From: Clostridia bacterium
Lineage (GTDB): Bacteria > Bacillota > Clostridia > Oscillospirales > CAG-272
Assembly: GCA_017621415.1 (NCBI GenBank)
Contig: JAGATD010000047.1
Location: 37,327 to 101,326 of the forward strand
Direction: 5' to 3'
Length of the DNA stretch: 64,000 nucleotides
The notes beneath the pieces are model-generated. The model was not told the DNA's origin, did no database searches, and worked only from the letters and a program-made list of their open reading frames with translations. The position numbers were made by a program, and so were the translations under genes. Below, in pieces: positions 1-9,100 of this stretch. The first letter of the stretch is position 1; each line of letters opens with the position of its first letter.

Positions 1-855
1 GTCCTCGTGACGGTTCACACCAATCAGACGTATATCCTTGCCGTTCAATCTGATTTTACAGTCCTCTACCGAGATTTTTCTGAATCCGCACCTGTCCTTC
101 AGGTCATCGGTGGAGGTTGAAATTTCGATATCATAGAGGGCGGGGGACTCGGGCGACCAAAGCTCAAAATTCGAAATAACAAAGGATTTTGTAAAGAACT
201 CTTTGCATTCCCCCTGACTTAATGTAACTTTTGTCTCTGTTTCAACATCGCATACAGTTGTCTTTACAATGTCTGTAATCTCGGTCTCGTCTGCGTTATA
301 CAGTTCGATAGCAAATCTTGCCTCAGCCTTAGTCATATCCTCATTCAGGGTGTATTCAAGCCTGTTTGAAAGGACAGAAATGCCACATAGGGTTTCAACA
401 CTCACCGAGCGAGTGATTCCGCCGCAGTGGTACCAGTCAACAACCCTCTGAGGAATAGATTTTTCGTCAAATGAGTTAGAAACCTTAACAGTCAGCCTGT
501 GTGTGCCCTCGGTGACACCGCGCTTTATAAGCTCAAATTGGCAAAAACCGCCGTAGTGACTGCCAAGCAGCTCTCCGTCAAGCCAGACGGTTGCCTCGGT
601 CATAACCGCGCCAAAAACGAACCTTAAGGTACCGCCCTTGGTATAAAATTCCCTTTCGTAAAAGGCGGCTCCCTCGTATTCAAGAAGCCCCCACATAGTG
701 TTCCATACAGAGGGTACGGTAACAGTCTCGCCTGACGGAATACCGTTTTGCCAGCCATCGCTTTCTCCTATGCCCTCGGGGTCGACAGCGAATTTCCAAG
801 CGCCGTCAAGGAGCTGAATATGTCTTATCTTATGTTCGTCAAAAAGCCGTATCAT
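1..855 (-). CDS. Glycoside hydrolase family 2 protein, partial (N-terminal 285 residues)
   Basis: This gene runs off the left edge of the window, so only its N-terminal part is present. The translation starts MIRLFDEHK and shows the sugar-binding jelly-roll of GH2 beta-galactosidases and beta-glucuronidases (LLDGAWKFAVDP, VPSVWN, ATVWLDGELLGSHYGGF). The last visible residues are GVNRHED, the GH2 signature at the start of the catalytic barrel; the catalytic glutamates lie outside the window. No signal peptide is seen, so a cytoplasmic exo-glycosidase is likely. The start codon overlaps the stop of the upstream AraC gene (ATGA), indicating translational coupling, so the regulator probably controls this enzyme. 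Substrate (galactoside or glucuronide) cannot be decided from this part. Confidence 0.88.
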   Translation of the reverse strand, partial: MIRLFDEHKIRHIQLLDGAWKFAVDPEGIGESDGWQNGIPSGETVTVPSVWNTMWGLLEYEGAAFYEREFYTKGGTLRFVFGAVMTEATVWLDGELLGSHYGGFCQFELIKRGVTEGTHRLTVKVSNSFDEKSIPQRVVDWYHCGGITRSVSVETLCGISVLSNRLEYTLNEDMTKAEARFAIELYNADETEITDIVKTTVCDVETETKVTLSQGECKEFFTKSFVISNFELWSPESPALYDIEISTSTDDLKDRCGFRKISVEDCKIRLNGKDIRLIGVNRHED

Positions 856-2351
856 TCAGAGCCTCTTTTCTTAATATATTGCTTTGGTGAAATTCCGTAA
901 TATTGCTTGAAATTCTTAGAAAAAACAGCAGGGTCAACAATTCCGCACTGCTCGGCAATCTTAGAGATGCTTACATCATCGCCGTAAAGACTGAGCAGCT
1001 CCTTCGCTTTTTTCATCCTTATTGTAGTAAGGTATTTTTTAGGAGTCATTTTAGCAATTTCAAAGAATTTTGTTCTCACATAGTCTTTAGCATATCCGCT
1101 TTCCTTAAGGAGCTTTACAACACTTAATTCGCTGTTGTCAAAGTTCTTTTTTATATTATCCATCATAGCGTAAACAATAGCCGCCATGTCGCTCTTCGGA
1201 TAATCGAGATTAAGGAGAATAAAGTTTATATAGCTGTCGCACAGAGATGTAAAATATTCCTCTTTGCCAAAGCGGTTATATAGAGCAAGCTCGGCGAGCT
1301 TTTTGCCCTCGCCGTAAATATTGTCGTAAAGTACGGTTGCATCATCAAAGCGAGAAAGCTTTTCAAAATTACCGGTAATAGAGATGATGTTATATTTGTG
1401 CTCTGAGATAATTCCGTGCTTTACCCCCGGGGGAACAATTACAATAGAGCCCTCGTATATCGGATACTCGCTTTTTTCGGTAAGAAATACTGCCTCGCCG
1501 GTTTGCACCAGCATAACCTCGTAAAAGTCGTGTGTATGCTTAATGCCTGAGGTTCCCTGAGCCGTATTCCAAGCAGCAGGATCCATGGTTAAGAAGTCGT
1601 CAATCTTCTTAAGGCGCATATCTACATAAAAATCTCGGTCAGAGGGAATTCCGTCATTAAATGTATAAAGGTCTATCAGCTCCTCCGAAATTTTACAGGG
1701 CTCATCCCCGGAGGAATAGCTGCGGTCCGTAAGGGTAAATGAAATGTCATCAAGATATTGAACACCCTTGATATTCGTTGCCGAGTGAATAAGCAGCGCC
1801 CTTGTGGGGAGCTCTCCGCCCGCGTTTATCTGAATATCACGTGTTACGGTTTTTTCTTGATTAGAATATATGAATAACTTCAGTTTTGATTCTTTAAGCT
1901 GATCAATATTATGATAATATTCAAATTTCAGCTTGTACCACCTGTTTGCGCATAAGGTAATTTCATCAGCCTCAAGCCCGTCGGCTTTTATAGATAGCTT
2001 TTTTGCGTCGGTATTCGGCTGGTCGGAGGAAACAAAAAAACCAAGAGAAAACATACGCGCGTTTGCCTTGTTGCAAAACTCTATAGCCCAATATTTGGGG
2101 CGGTAGTACCATATCGGTTCAAAGTAATACCTCATCTCAAAAACAAATGATGAGGGCGAGGAAACGATGGCATTGCCGCCAATATTTGTTGTGCTGTTAA
2201 CATTGTGGGTGGTGTTTGAGGTTAGAATTTTAATTACACGGTTGTTCGGATTTTCAGGATCGTAATCTGTATAAAAACGCGCTCCGTAAAGCCCGCGAAA
2301 CTCGGGCGTAAGCTCGTTATCATTGGAGATTATTCTTGCGTGAATATCCAT
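852..2351 (-). CDS. AraC-family regulator with N-terminal concanavalin-like module and cupin domain
   Basis: This 499-residue protein has three parts. Residues 1-215 resemble the beta-sandwich modules of the nearby exported proteins (GARFYTDYDPENPNNRVIK against GAKIYSVQDPKNAANKVIK in the 6198-11840 lipoprotein). A short FNDGIPS...MDPAAW stretch follows and resembles the opening of the next module. Residues about 265-340 form a cupin sensor (HTHDFYEVMLV, VPPGVKHGI). Residues about 395-499 are two AraC helix-turn-helix motifs ending in a typical SKNFKQYYGISPKQY signature. No signal peptide or membrane segment is visible, so the beta-sandwich module would sit in the cytoplasm, which is odd. The stop overlaps the start of the GH2 gene, its likely target. 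The AraC assignment is firm; the fused module is inferred from motif similarity. Confidence 0.9.
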   Translation of the reverse strand: MDIHARIISNDNELTPEFRGLYGARFYTDYDPENPNNRVIKILTSNTTHNVNSTTNIGGNAIVSSPSSFVFEMRYYFEPIWYYRPKYWAIEFCNKANARMFSLGFFVSSDQPNTDAKKLSIKADGLEADEITLCANRWYKLKFEYYHNIDQLKESKLKLFIYSNQEKTVTRDIQINAGGELPTRALLIHSATNIKGVQYLDDISFTLTDRSYSSGDEPCKISEELIDLYTFNDGIPSDRDFYVDMRLKKIDDFLTMDPAAWNTAQGTSGIKHTHDFYEVMLVQTGEAVFLTEKSEYPIYEGSIVIVPPGVKHGIISEHKYNIISITGNFEKLSRFDDATVLYDNIYGEGKKLAELALYNRFGKEEYFTSLCDSYINFILLNLDYPKSDMAAIVYAMMDNIKKNFDNSELSVVKLLKESGYAKDYVRTKFFEIAKMTPKKYLTTIRMKKAKELLSLYGDDVSISKIAEQCGIVDPAVFSKNFKQYYGISPKQYIKKRGSE

Positions 2352-2507
2352 AAAAAGCTAGCTCCTTTTTAATCACCTGCTTCGGATTTGTGCGTTTTTC
2401 ACTAATATTTAAACATATTTTTGTCAAATTGTCAATAAGCAATACTATCTACCACGTTTTTTAACTTTTTTTTGGAGCAAATAAACAAAAAAACAGCCCT
2501 TGTTCCG

Positions 2508-2516
2508 TGATATAAT
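2508..2516 (+). promoter_or_regulatory. Candidate extended -10 promoter for cassette 1
   Basis: TGATATAAT is an extended -10 element about 60 bases before the 42-residue peptide gene. No good -35 hexamer is seen 16-18 bases upstream, so activator dependence is possible; the divergent AraC gene starts at 2351. Confidence 0.45.
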
Positions 2517-2577
2517 CTAAAATGAAGCGAAACCCTCAAAACAGGGTAAAATTTCACAATGATGGAAAGGAGTTAAC

Positions 2578-2706
2578 ATGAAAGAAAAAAGCAAGTATTT
2601 AAATGCCGAATGTGAAATTCTCCTTTTGTCCGAGACCGATGTTATTGCTACCTCGGCAGCCACAGACAAGTGGAGCGGAGACGTTGACAGCGGCGGTTGG
2701 ACCTAA
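2578..2706 (+). CDS. 42-residue peptide, cassette 1 (paralogue of 14244-14372)
   Basis: This short gene has a strong ribosome site (GGAAAGGAG, 2564-2572) and an ATG. The product has a charged start (MKEKSKY), a middle of the form ECEILLLSETDVIATSA, and a tail WSGDVDSGGWT. The second cassette has a peptide of exactly the same length with the same layout (EVEVISLLSTDIITSSA, then WSG, then GGDIDPDGW). Conservation of protein sequence between paralogues, the ribosome site and the position just before a secreted-protein gene argue that it is translated. No classical signal peptide is seen. No modification enzyme for a ribosomal peptide product is nearby. Function unknown; a precursor, signal or leader-type role is conceivable. 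Confidence 0.8.
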   Translation: MKEKSKYLNAECEILLLSETDVIATSAATDKWSGDVDSGGWT

Positions 2707-2753
2707 GCGGTAATTTTTGATGACGTTTGCCGCTTTTTCCCGATCGGAGTAAC

Positions 2754-2870
2754 AGCCTTCCCTGTTGGGGAAGGGGGACCACAACGGGGTTCCCCGAAGC
2801 GAGCGTAGCCGAGCTTTGGGGGTTCGCGATGGTGGTGGATGAGGTTTACACCTTCGGGTCGCAAAGCAAC
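2754..2870. repeat. Dispersed intergenic repeat, AGCCTTCCCTGTTGGGG type
   Basis: The core starts AGCCTTCCCTGTTGGGG, continues AAGGGGGACCAC, and ends near TGGTGGATGAGG. Related copies lie at about 42493-42550 and 47338-47388. The copy here is longer, with an inserted palindromic stretch. It fills most of the gap between the peptide and the secreted-protein gene; the equivalent gap in cassette 2 is only 49 bases. Confidence 0.7.
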
Positions 2871-2949
2871 AAATCTCCCTCAAAATTTCCTCGCTTGCTC
2901 GTAAAACCAAATTAAAAACAAAAAACAAAAATTCTGAAAGGAAAGAAAA

Positions 2950-4596
2950 ATGAAAAACACAAAACTCTCTAGAATCATTCTCCTTGCGCTTTCTGTCGCT
3001 GTCCTTGTAGGATGCGCACTCGCCTTTAGCGTAAGCGCGGCTGAGGAGAAAACAACCAATGACATGATTTACGCTCAGAACGTAGTTTACGGCGATAAGG
3101 TTGCGATAGCTTATGCTGTTAACGTACCGGTTGCTGATGCCGCAAACACTACGGTTAATTACTATTGGGAGGATGCGCCTGACGTTATTAAAAAGGCTAC
3201 ATATTTTCGCAACGACACAATAGATGGTGTAGAATATCCCGTATTCATCACCGAGGGCGTAGCTGCAAAAGAGCTTGCTAAGGTAGCATATGTTACTACC
3301 GACGGCGGCAAAACACATAAGAGCTACTCCGCAGCAGAGTACCTTTATGTAAGACTCTATGAAGACGGCTTTGCGGCTAAGACCGAGGCTGACGGCAAGG
3401 ACTATAACAGAAAGCTCCTTTATCAGAACCTCCTTAACTACGGTGAGCAGGCGCAGATTGTCTTTGATCATAATGGTACGCGCCTTACCGAGTACAGCTT
3501 CGCTTATACAACAAATAAAGACGTTAAGCTTAACGGCGCATCTTATGTATTTGGTGCGGAAACCGTAACCGCTACATATAGCGGTGCAGGTCCTCTTGAA
3601 AGTTGGATTTCTATTGACACAGAGGGTGTCGAGACCGTGCTTGCAAGTGCTGACATTACCGTTGACGGTGTAATTAAGGTTGATGTAAATCTTGGTGCTC
3701 ATAATTGTGCTGACGTAGATCCCAAGGACCACAAGTGCGATACCTGTGGCGAAGTTCTTTCCGAGTGTAAGAACGAAAATGCAGACCACCTCTGCGACAT
3801 CTGCGGTGTGGTAGTAAGCACTTGCGCTGACGCAAACTCTGACGGTAAGTGCGATGTTTGTGGTATTTATACTTTTGCAAGCGACGTTATAAATTCAGGC
3901 AGTGCTATCACGATCCGTAATATTACTTCGTCGGCAAAAGCAATGACAAGCGATACTATAACTAATTCCTCTAGCATCTCTTCTGGTGCACCTGATACAA
4001 TGCCTTATGGTGCGCATTTGTATCTTGATACTCCTGCTTCGGCGGCAAACAAGGTTCTTGTTATTAATACAAACGCAGCAACTGGTCCAGCTCCTTCCGG
4101 AAGCACGAAAGTAACAGACTATTTATCTGACATTGTTTTTACACCCGATGTAGCGGTAGAAAATGGGGATCTCATAGTTCTCGAATTTGATTATTGTCTT
4201 CAGTCTCTTACTAGTGCACCCCAAAACGGTTATCCTCTTTACTGGTATTTGGATTATAGTGGTGAAACGGCTGATGCTACTATGAATGCAATTTATAGCT
4301 ACAATAAGGGCAACCCAAGACTGCAAGCGGATAGCGACAAAGCTTATTCATTTACAAAGGGAACTTGGGTAAGAATTAGACTGGTATGCGACAATACAAA
4401 CAAAAAATTATACACCTACATTTCCAACAATGGTGGTGAGAGCTATAATACTTGTGCTACTGTTAGCTCTCTTGCATCAACACTTGAAAACATTGGATTT
4501 AGTACTAACGTGAGTAGCATTGTTGCTGTTCAATACGTAGATAATATAAAATGCGTAAAGACCACCGCTGAGGCTTACGGAATCACTCTCAACTAA
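2950..4596 (+). CDS. Secreted protein with Cys-rich repeats and one concanavalin-like module (cassette 1)
   Basis: This 548-residue protein starts with a Sec signal peptide (KLSRIILLALSVAVLVGCALAFSVSA, cut near AFSVSA-AEE). Residues about 30-240 are a beta-rich region shared with the cassette-2 protein (conserved YPVF...GV.A..., YLYVRLYE...; here EYPVFITEGVAAKEL). Residues about 250-305 carry three cysteine repeats of the DHKCDTCGEV / DHLCDICGVV / DGKCDVCGI kind, common in Clostridia surface proteins and absent from the cassette-2 paralogue. The last 240 residues form a concanavalin-like module ending VAVQYVDNIKCVK. No LPXTG or S-layer domain is seen, so release or non-covalent surface binding is likely. 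Glycan binding is inferred from the fold type only. Confidence 0.8.
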   Translation: MKNTKLSRIILLALSVAVLVGCALAFSVSAAEEKTTNDMIYAQNVVYGDKVAIAYAVNVPVADAANTTVNYYWEDAPDVIKKATYFRNDTIDGVEYPVFITEGVAAKELAKVAYVTTDGGKTHKSYSAAEYLYVRLYEDGFAAKTEADGKDYNRKLLYQNLLNYGEQAQIVFDHNGTRLTEYSFAYTTNKDVKLNGASYVFGAETVTATYSGAGPLESWISIDTEGVETVLASADITVDGVIKVDVNLGAHNCADVDPKDHKCDTCGEVLSECKNENADHLCDICGVVVSTCADANSDGKCDVCGIYTFASDVINSGSAITIRNITSSAKAMTSDTITNSSSISSGAPDTMPYGAHLYLDTPASAANKVLVINTNAATGPAPSGSTKVTDYLSDIVFTPDVAVENGDLIVLEFDYCLQSLTSAPQNGYPLYWYLDYSGETADATMNAIYSYNKGNPRLQADSDKAYSFTKGTWVRIRLVCDNTNKKLYTYISNNGGESYNTCATVSSLASTLENIGFSTNVSSIVAVQYVDNIKCVKTTAEAYGITLN

Positions 4597-4630
4597 TTAA
4601 GTTTAACATTTAAACACTAATTTGTACTTC

Positions 4631-4668
4631 ATCGCGGCTTTTGCGCACGACCAAAAGCCGCGATTTTT
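4631..4668 (+). terminator. Intrinsic terminator after the secreted-protein gene (cassette 1)
   Basis: ATCGCGGCTTTTG pairs perfectly with CAAAAGCCGCGAT across an 8-base loop and is followed by TTTTT. It separates the peptide and secreted-protein genes from the two downstream genes; the same arrangement occurs in cassette 2. Confidence 0.9.
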
Positions 4669-4676
4669 AACCCGAG

Positions 4677-4821
4677 AAGCCTTCCCCTCGAGGGGAAGGT
4701 GGCAGACGACTGTCTGACGGATGAGGTGTTCGTTACGCAAGCATCGGTAATGCGACAATGCCGAAGAGCTGTTACACCTCATCAGTCACTTTGTGACAGC
4801 TTCCCCTCAAGGGGAAGCCTT
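4677..4821. repeat. Dispersed 145-bp inverted-repeat element
   Basis: Its ends are imperfect inverted copies: CTTCCCCTCGAGGGGAAG near 4681 and CTTCCCCTCAAGGGGAAG near 4801, each itself palindromic, with inner arms GATGAGGTGT and ACACCTCATC. It has no coding capacity and looks like a non-autonomous, MITE-like intergenic repeat of a kind common in Clostridia. It lies between the terminator and the next gene and has no counterpart in cassette 2. Confidence 0.75.
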
Positions 4822-4854
4822 AAGTCAGAAAGGCAAAACGAGAAATATAGAAAT

Positions 4855-6174
4855 ATGTATACTAAAAATGACATTATAACCGAGGAGAGGATAAATTCTC
4901 TTCGTGAAATAAGAAACAAAAAAAGAGAAAAGGACTTTGAGGCTCTTATCCCTGCTATGGGAAAGGCGGCGGTAGACGAGATAAGTAAAATTTACGAGAT
5001 GTTCGACCACCGAATGCTCATTTGGCTTGCGGGGCTTTGGGAGCCGGAGATTGGCGGATTTTATTACTCAAATTCCGCGAGAGACCACGAGGGCTTTCTC
5101 CCCGATCTTGAGTCCACAAACCAGGCGATAGGCTTTATTACCAGGCAGTGCAGACTCTGCCTGGGCGAAGAAAACGGAGAAATGCCTATAACCAAGCTAC
5201 CCGAGAGATTTGCGAGCAAGATTTGCTCCTTTGCATACGGGCTGCAGGATGAAGACGGATACTTCTATCACCCCCAGTGGGGAAAGGACGTTCCCGAGAC
5301 CAGAAAGGGCAGGGACCATATGGCTGCCTGGCGGCTTATTGAGCCGCTTGGCGTTGAGTGCAAGTACCTGAGACCGACACAAAGACCTAAAACAGGCGAG
5401 AAAAAGGTGACTTTACCCGAGCATTTTTCTTCTCCTGAAGCATTTGCCGCCTGGCTTGACACAAAGGAGCTTGAGGGCGGTAGGTCCTATTCTTTCGGTC
5501 ATTATATAAATTCAACAACAGGCTATCTTTTCTCAGCGGGAAAAGAGTATATAGACATACTGGTAAACTGGCTCAACGAGCATCAAAATCCCGAAAACGG
5601 ACTATGGGAAAGCAAGGTGACCTATGACGCGGTTTCCGGCCTTATGAAGCTGGGACTTTGCTATCCCGACTTTGGCGCAGCGCTCCCCTATCCCGAAAAA
5701 TCCTTTGAGAGCGCTATGGCTGCCGTGCTTTCCGACCAGCCTGTAACCTTTGGCTGCGAGTTCTATAACGCATGGGCGGCTATGAACGCATCAATTAAGT
5801 CTATGGAATTTGCGGAAGATTTTGTTCTTGCCGACAAATGCAGAAAAAGACTTTTTGAAATGGCGCCCGAGCTGATAAGGGTTACGGGTGAAAAAATGGC
5901 AAAATGCAGAGTCTCTGACGGCAGCTTTGCCTACTTTACCGAGGAGTCGGGAAAAACCTGCCCCAGGTCTCAGGGTGTTCCTGTGGGGCTTGCCGATGTG
6001 CGTGAGGGAGATATTAACGGCAACGGATGCTCAACCCAAGCCCCCCTTAAGCATATGTTCTCTGCCTTTGGGGTGAGCAATCCTCCTTTCTTCTGTGAGG
6101 AGGATGCCGAATTTCTCTTCGAGCTTATGGATGCGAGAGTAACCGCCCCAAAAAAAGCGGTTGCGGAGCGCTGA
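4855..6174 (+). CDS. Signal-less alpha/alpha-toroid-like protein (cassette 1)
   Basis: This 439-residue protein has no signal peptide. The start is placed at ATG 4855 because MYTKNDIITEERIN aligns with the start of the paralogue at 16017 (MKTREEILTKERLE); upstream in-frame codons lie inside a repeat. Visible motifs include GGFYYS (67-72), FLPDLEST (81-88), DGYFYHPQWG (134-143), RKGRD (150-154), NGLWE (248-252), SGLMK (261-265), YNAWA (304-308), SDGSFAYF (354-361) and GDINGN (385-390). The repeated D/N-G-aromatic motifs between helices resemble alpha/alpha toroids such as terpenoid cyclases and some glycan-active enzymes. The same domain occurs in the lipoprotein encoded just downstream. The ribosome site is weak. 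Catalytic activity is not shown. Confidence 0.75.
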   Translation: MYTKNDIITEERINSLREIRNKKREKDFEALIPAMGKAAVDEISKIYEMFDHRMLIWLAGLWEPEIGGFYYSNSARDHEGFLPDLESTNQAIGFITRQCRLCLGEENGEMPITKLPERFASKICSFAYGLQDEDGYFYHPQWGKDVPETRKGRDHMAAWRLIEPLGVECKYLRPTQRPKTGEKKVTLPEHFSSPEAFAAWLDTKELEGGRSYSFGHYINSTTGYLFSAGKEYIDILVNWLNEHQNPENGLWESKVTYDAVSGLMKLGLCYPDFGAALPYPEKSFESAMAAVLSDQPVTFGCEFYNAWAAMNASIKSMEFAEDFVLADKCRKRLFEMAPELIRVTGEKMAKCRVSDGSFAYFTEESGKTCPRSQGVPVGLADVREGDINGNGCSTQAPLKHMFSAFGVSNPPFFCEEDAEFLFELMDARVTAPKKAVAER

Positions 6175-6197
6175 TTTTTTGATAAGAGGAAATAAAA

Positions 6198-9100
6198 ATG
6201 AAAAAGATTTTATTGTTTATATTAACAGTTTGTCTGGCTCTCGGGCTTTTGGCATCCTGCGCTGATGACTCCGACAAGGATGACGCAGGCACCCAAACCC
6301 CCGGCGGACCTACAGGCGAAGAGGTAACAGGCGGTTCTGATGTCTGGTCGAACAGCATTGTTCCAACTATTGTTGATGCGAAAGATGACGTTTTTGACCT
6401 TTCTGACAACATTTATTTGCATATTAAGAACGCTACGGGCAAATCTCCCGAGATTGCCGACAGCATAAGCGCGGATAAAAGCAATTATATTGTTCTCGGC
6501 AAGGTTAACTGCGATCTTGTAACAGAGGCATATAAGAAATTTGAATCCTATGTTAATGTTGACGAGCTGTTTGACAAAAAACAGTCCGCTTGGCTCATAT
6601 ATGTAAAGAACGGCTCTGTCGCTATAGCTTACAGCGATATCCTTGCTAAAAAGGATGCGGTTGACTATCTTGTCTCTCAGGCAAAGGGCGCAAGCTTCGC
6701 TCCCGCAAACGGTGTTTTCGCAAAGGAGACCCTTGAGATTGAGGAGTACATAAAGGAGCTGAGAGCAGCAGAGCAGATGACGGATATGGAGGTAATAGGC
6801 TCGGTTCTCGGCGCTGACGCTCTTGCCAGCTTTAAGGACCTTTATGCTATGTTCGATTCTGACCTTTACATCTGGCTCGCGAACCTCTGGTGTCCTGATA
6901 ACGGCGGATTTTATTATTCCGCATCCGCGAGAAACAACGAGGGCTTCTTGCCCGACCTTGAGTCTACCGCTCAGGCGCTGCAGCTCCTTGACAGAACAGG
7001 TCTTTCCGCAGCCTACAGCGGCAAATGGTCAAATATGCTCCCTGATGATATAAAGGCTAAGCTTTTGAGCTTTGCTAAGGATATGCAGGCGGAGGACCAT
7101 TATTTCTACCACCCCCAGTGGGGCACAAGCATAAACTCAAGCCGCAGGGGACGTGACGCAGGCTGGGCAAGAACAATTATTACCGGTCTTGGCGGAACTC
7201 CTAACTATTCCTTTGTTGGCGATACAAATGTTGAGGATTTGTCAAGCCTTACTCAGAGCTTTAAGAACAGCTCAAAGGTGTCTGCTGTATCAAGGGTTGT
7301 GTCGGTTGCAGCCTCAAGTGCGGTATATGCTACTACCGAGAGCTTTATAGCTTATCTTGACTCGCTTAACTTCAGCAAGAACTCTTACTCGGCAGGAAAT
7401 ACAATTAACTCTACCGTGTCTGAGATAAAAAAGCACGGTCATTGGGATACTCTCAGAAAATATCTTACCGAGCATCAGAACAAGGAGAACGGACTTTGGG
7501 AGGATGAGGTAAGTTACCAGTCTGTAAACGGACTTATGAAGCTTTGTACCTGCTTTGGCTCAAGCTTCCCGAATGCGGACAAGGCGCTGGACTCGGCTAT
7601 AGAAATTCTCTTGTTGCCTATTGATGACGAGCTTACCGGTATAACCTTTGTTTATAACCCCTGGGTAGCTATTGCGAACCTGCTTAACGCGGTAGACACT
7701 GCCACAAAGACCGATCTTCGAAATATGCTTCACGAAAATGCGGCGAATATCTTTAAAATGACAAGAGAAAAGCTTTCCGCATTTGCTAAGGATGACGGCG
7801 GCTTCTCTTATCTCAGAGATTATTCCTCGCCATTCTCCCAGGAGGCGCTTGTAGCTGTCAGCGGAAGCGCTGAGAGTGATGTTAACGCAACAGCTATCGC
7901 TATCTCAACGGTAGTCTGGTATATGGAAGAGGTATTTGCCATTAACTTCCCAACAGTTTATTCAAAGTATGAGTCGGTATACTTCCTTGATACACTTACA
8001 GGCCTTGGTTCTATTATAAAGGATGCTCAGCTTTCTGAGCCTCCCGCGGTAATAACCTTTGACGATTATATTGAAGAAGAAGCGCAGATAGAGGGTAATG
8101 TTGTTATAAGACCTGTAAACGGTGTTTTAAATACTATCGGAAATACCGAGTCTGACGGTAACGGATATAAGTGGTTTGAGTCAGCCGTTGTACCTAATCC
8201 CGCAGAGGGGGCTGACCCTAAGGACCTTGTGCTTTATGTTGCCGATAAGGTTTATACAAATGATGACGGCAAAACCGAGGTAGCCGATACTCAGAGTAAT
8301 ACAACCTTTGAGATACTTAATATGGGCGCTCCCGGAAACTGCTATATCTTCGAGGCTGATATTCTCTTTGACGGTACCAGCGACGCGTCGAGTCCTATAA
8401 TGCAGATTATGTATTTCAGAAACGGCTCGGCTCTCAACTCCGCTTGGGTCAACCTGTATCAGTATGAGAGATTTGGTGAAAAATATCTTCGTATTGAAGA
8501 AAATTGGGCGGGCGCTGACGGTTTTAAGGACAAAGAGGTTGTAAGCGGTATTCCCTGCGACGAGTGGTTCAAGCTCAGAATTGAGATGTATAAGGATTAC
8601 TCGGGCGAGGGCGGTCAGCTTAAAACTATGATGAAGTTCTATGTCAACGGCAAGTATGCCGGCACCAGCGACTCGGGTCATTATGCAGACGGAGCCTATA
8701 AGGACTTCCTTGTAAATGCGGTAAAGCTGGCTTATTACAGACATGCGGCATCCGCATTCTATCTTGACAATATTTATGTTGCTAAGAGCTCAAAGAACTA
8801 TGAGGGTGAAAAGATTAGTGTTTCTGACTCCTCTGATGAGGTTAAGGATAAATATGTCTGGGACTTCGAGAGCGGAATTCCATCCTTTGATACCAACTTC
8901 ACCGAGGTGTTCTACCAGGATAGCGACAAGAATACCATAGCTATTGACGCTAAGGATTGGACAAGTGAGCTGGATGCAATTTACGGCGGCTCAAACTCTC
9001 CCGGAGCTAAGATATACTCTGTTCAGGACCCGAAGAACGCGGCAAACAAGGTTATAAAGGCATATTCATTCAATACAAAATCTCGCTCTTATACCGCTAC

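Noticed and set aside
2578..2706. The 42-residue peptides as lanthipeptide or other modified-peptide precursors
   Set aside because: No modification, protease-transporter or immunity gene is nearby and the tail lacks the Cys/Ser/Thr pattern expected; only an unknown peptide role is claimed.
2599..3789. A 396-codon open frame on the minus strand opposite the cassette-1 secreted protein
   Set aside because: It lacks a ribosome site and family motifs, crosses a repeat, and lies opposite a gene with a clear signal peptide and paralogue.
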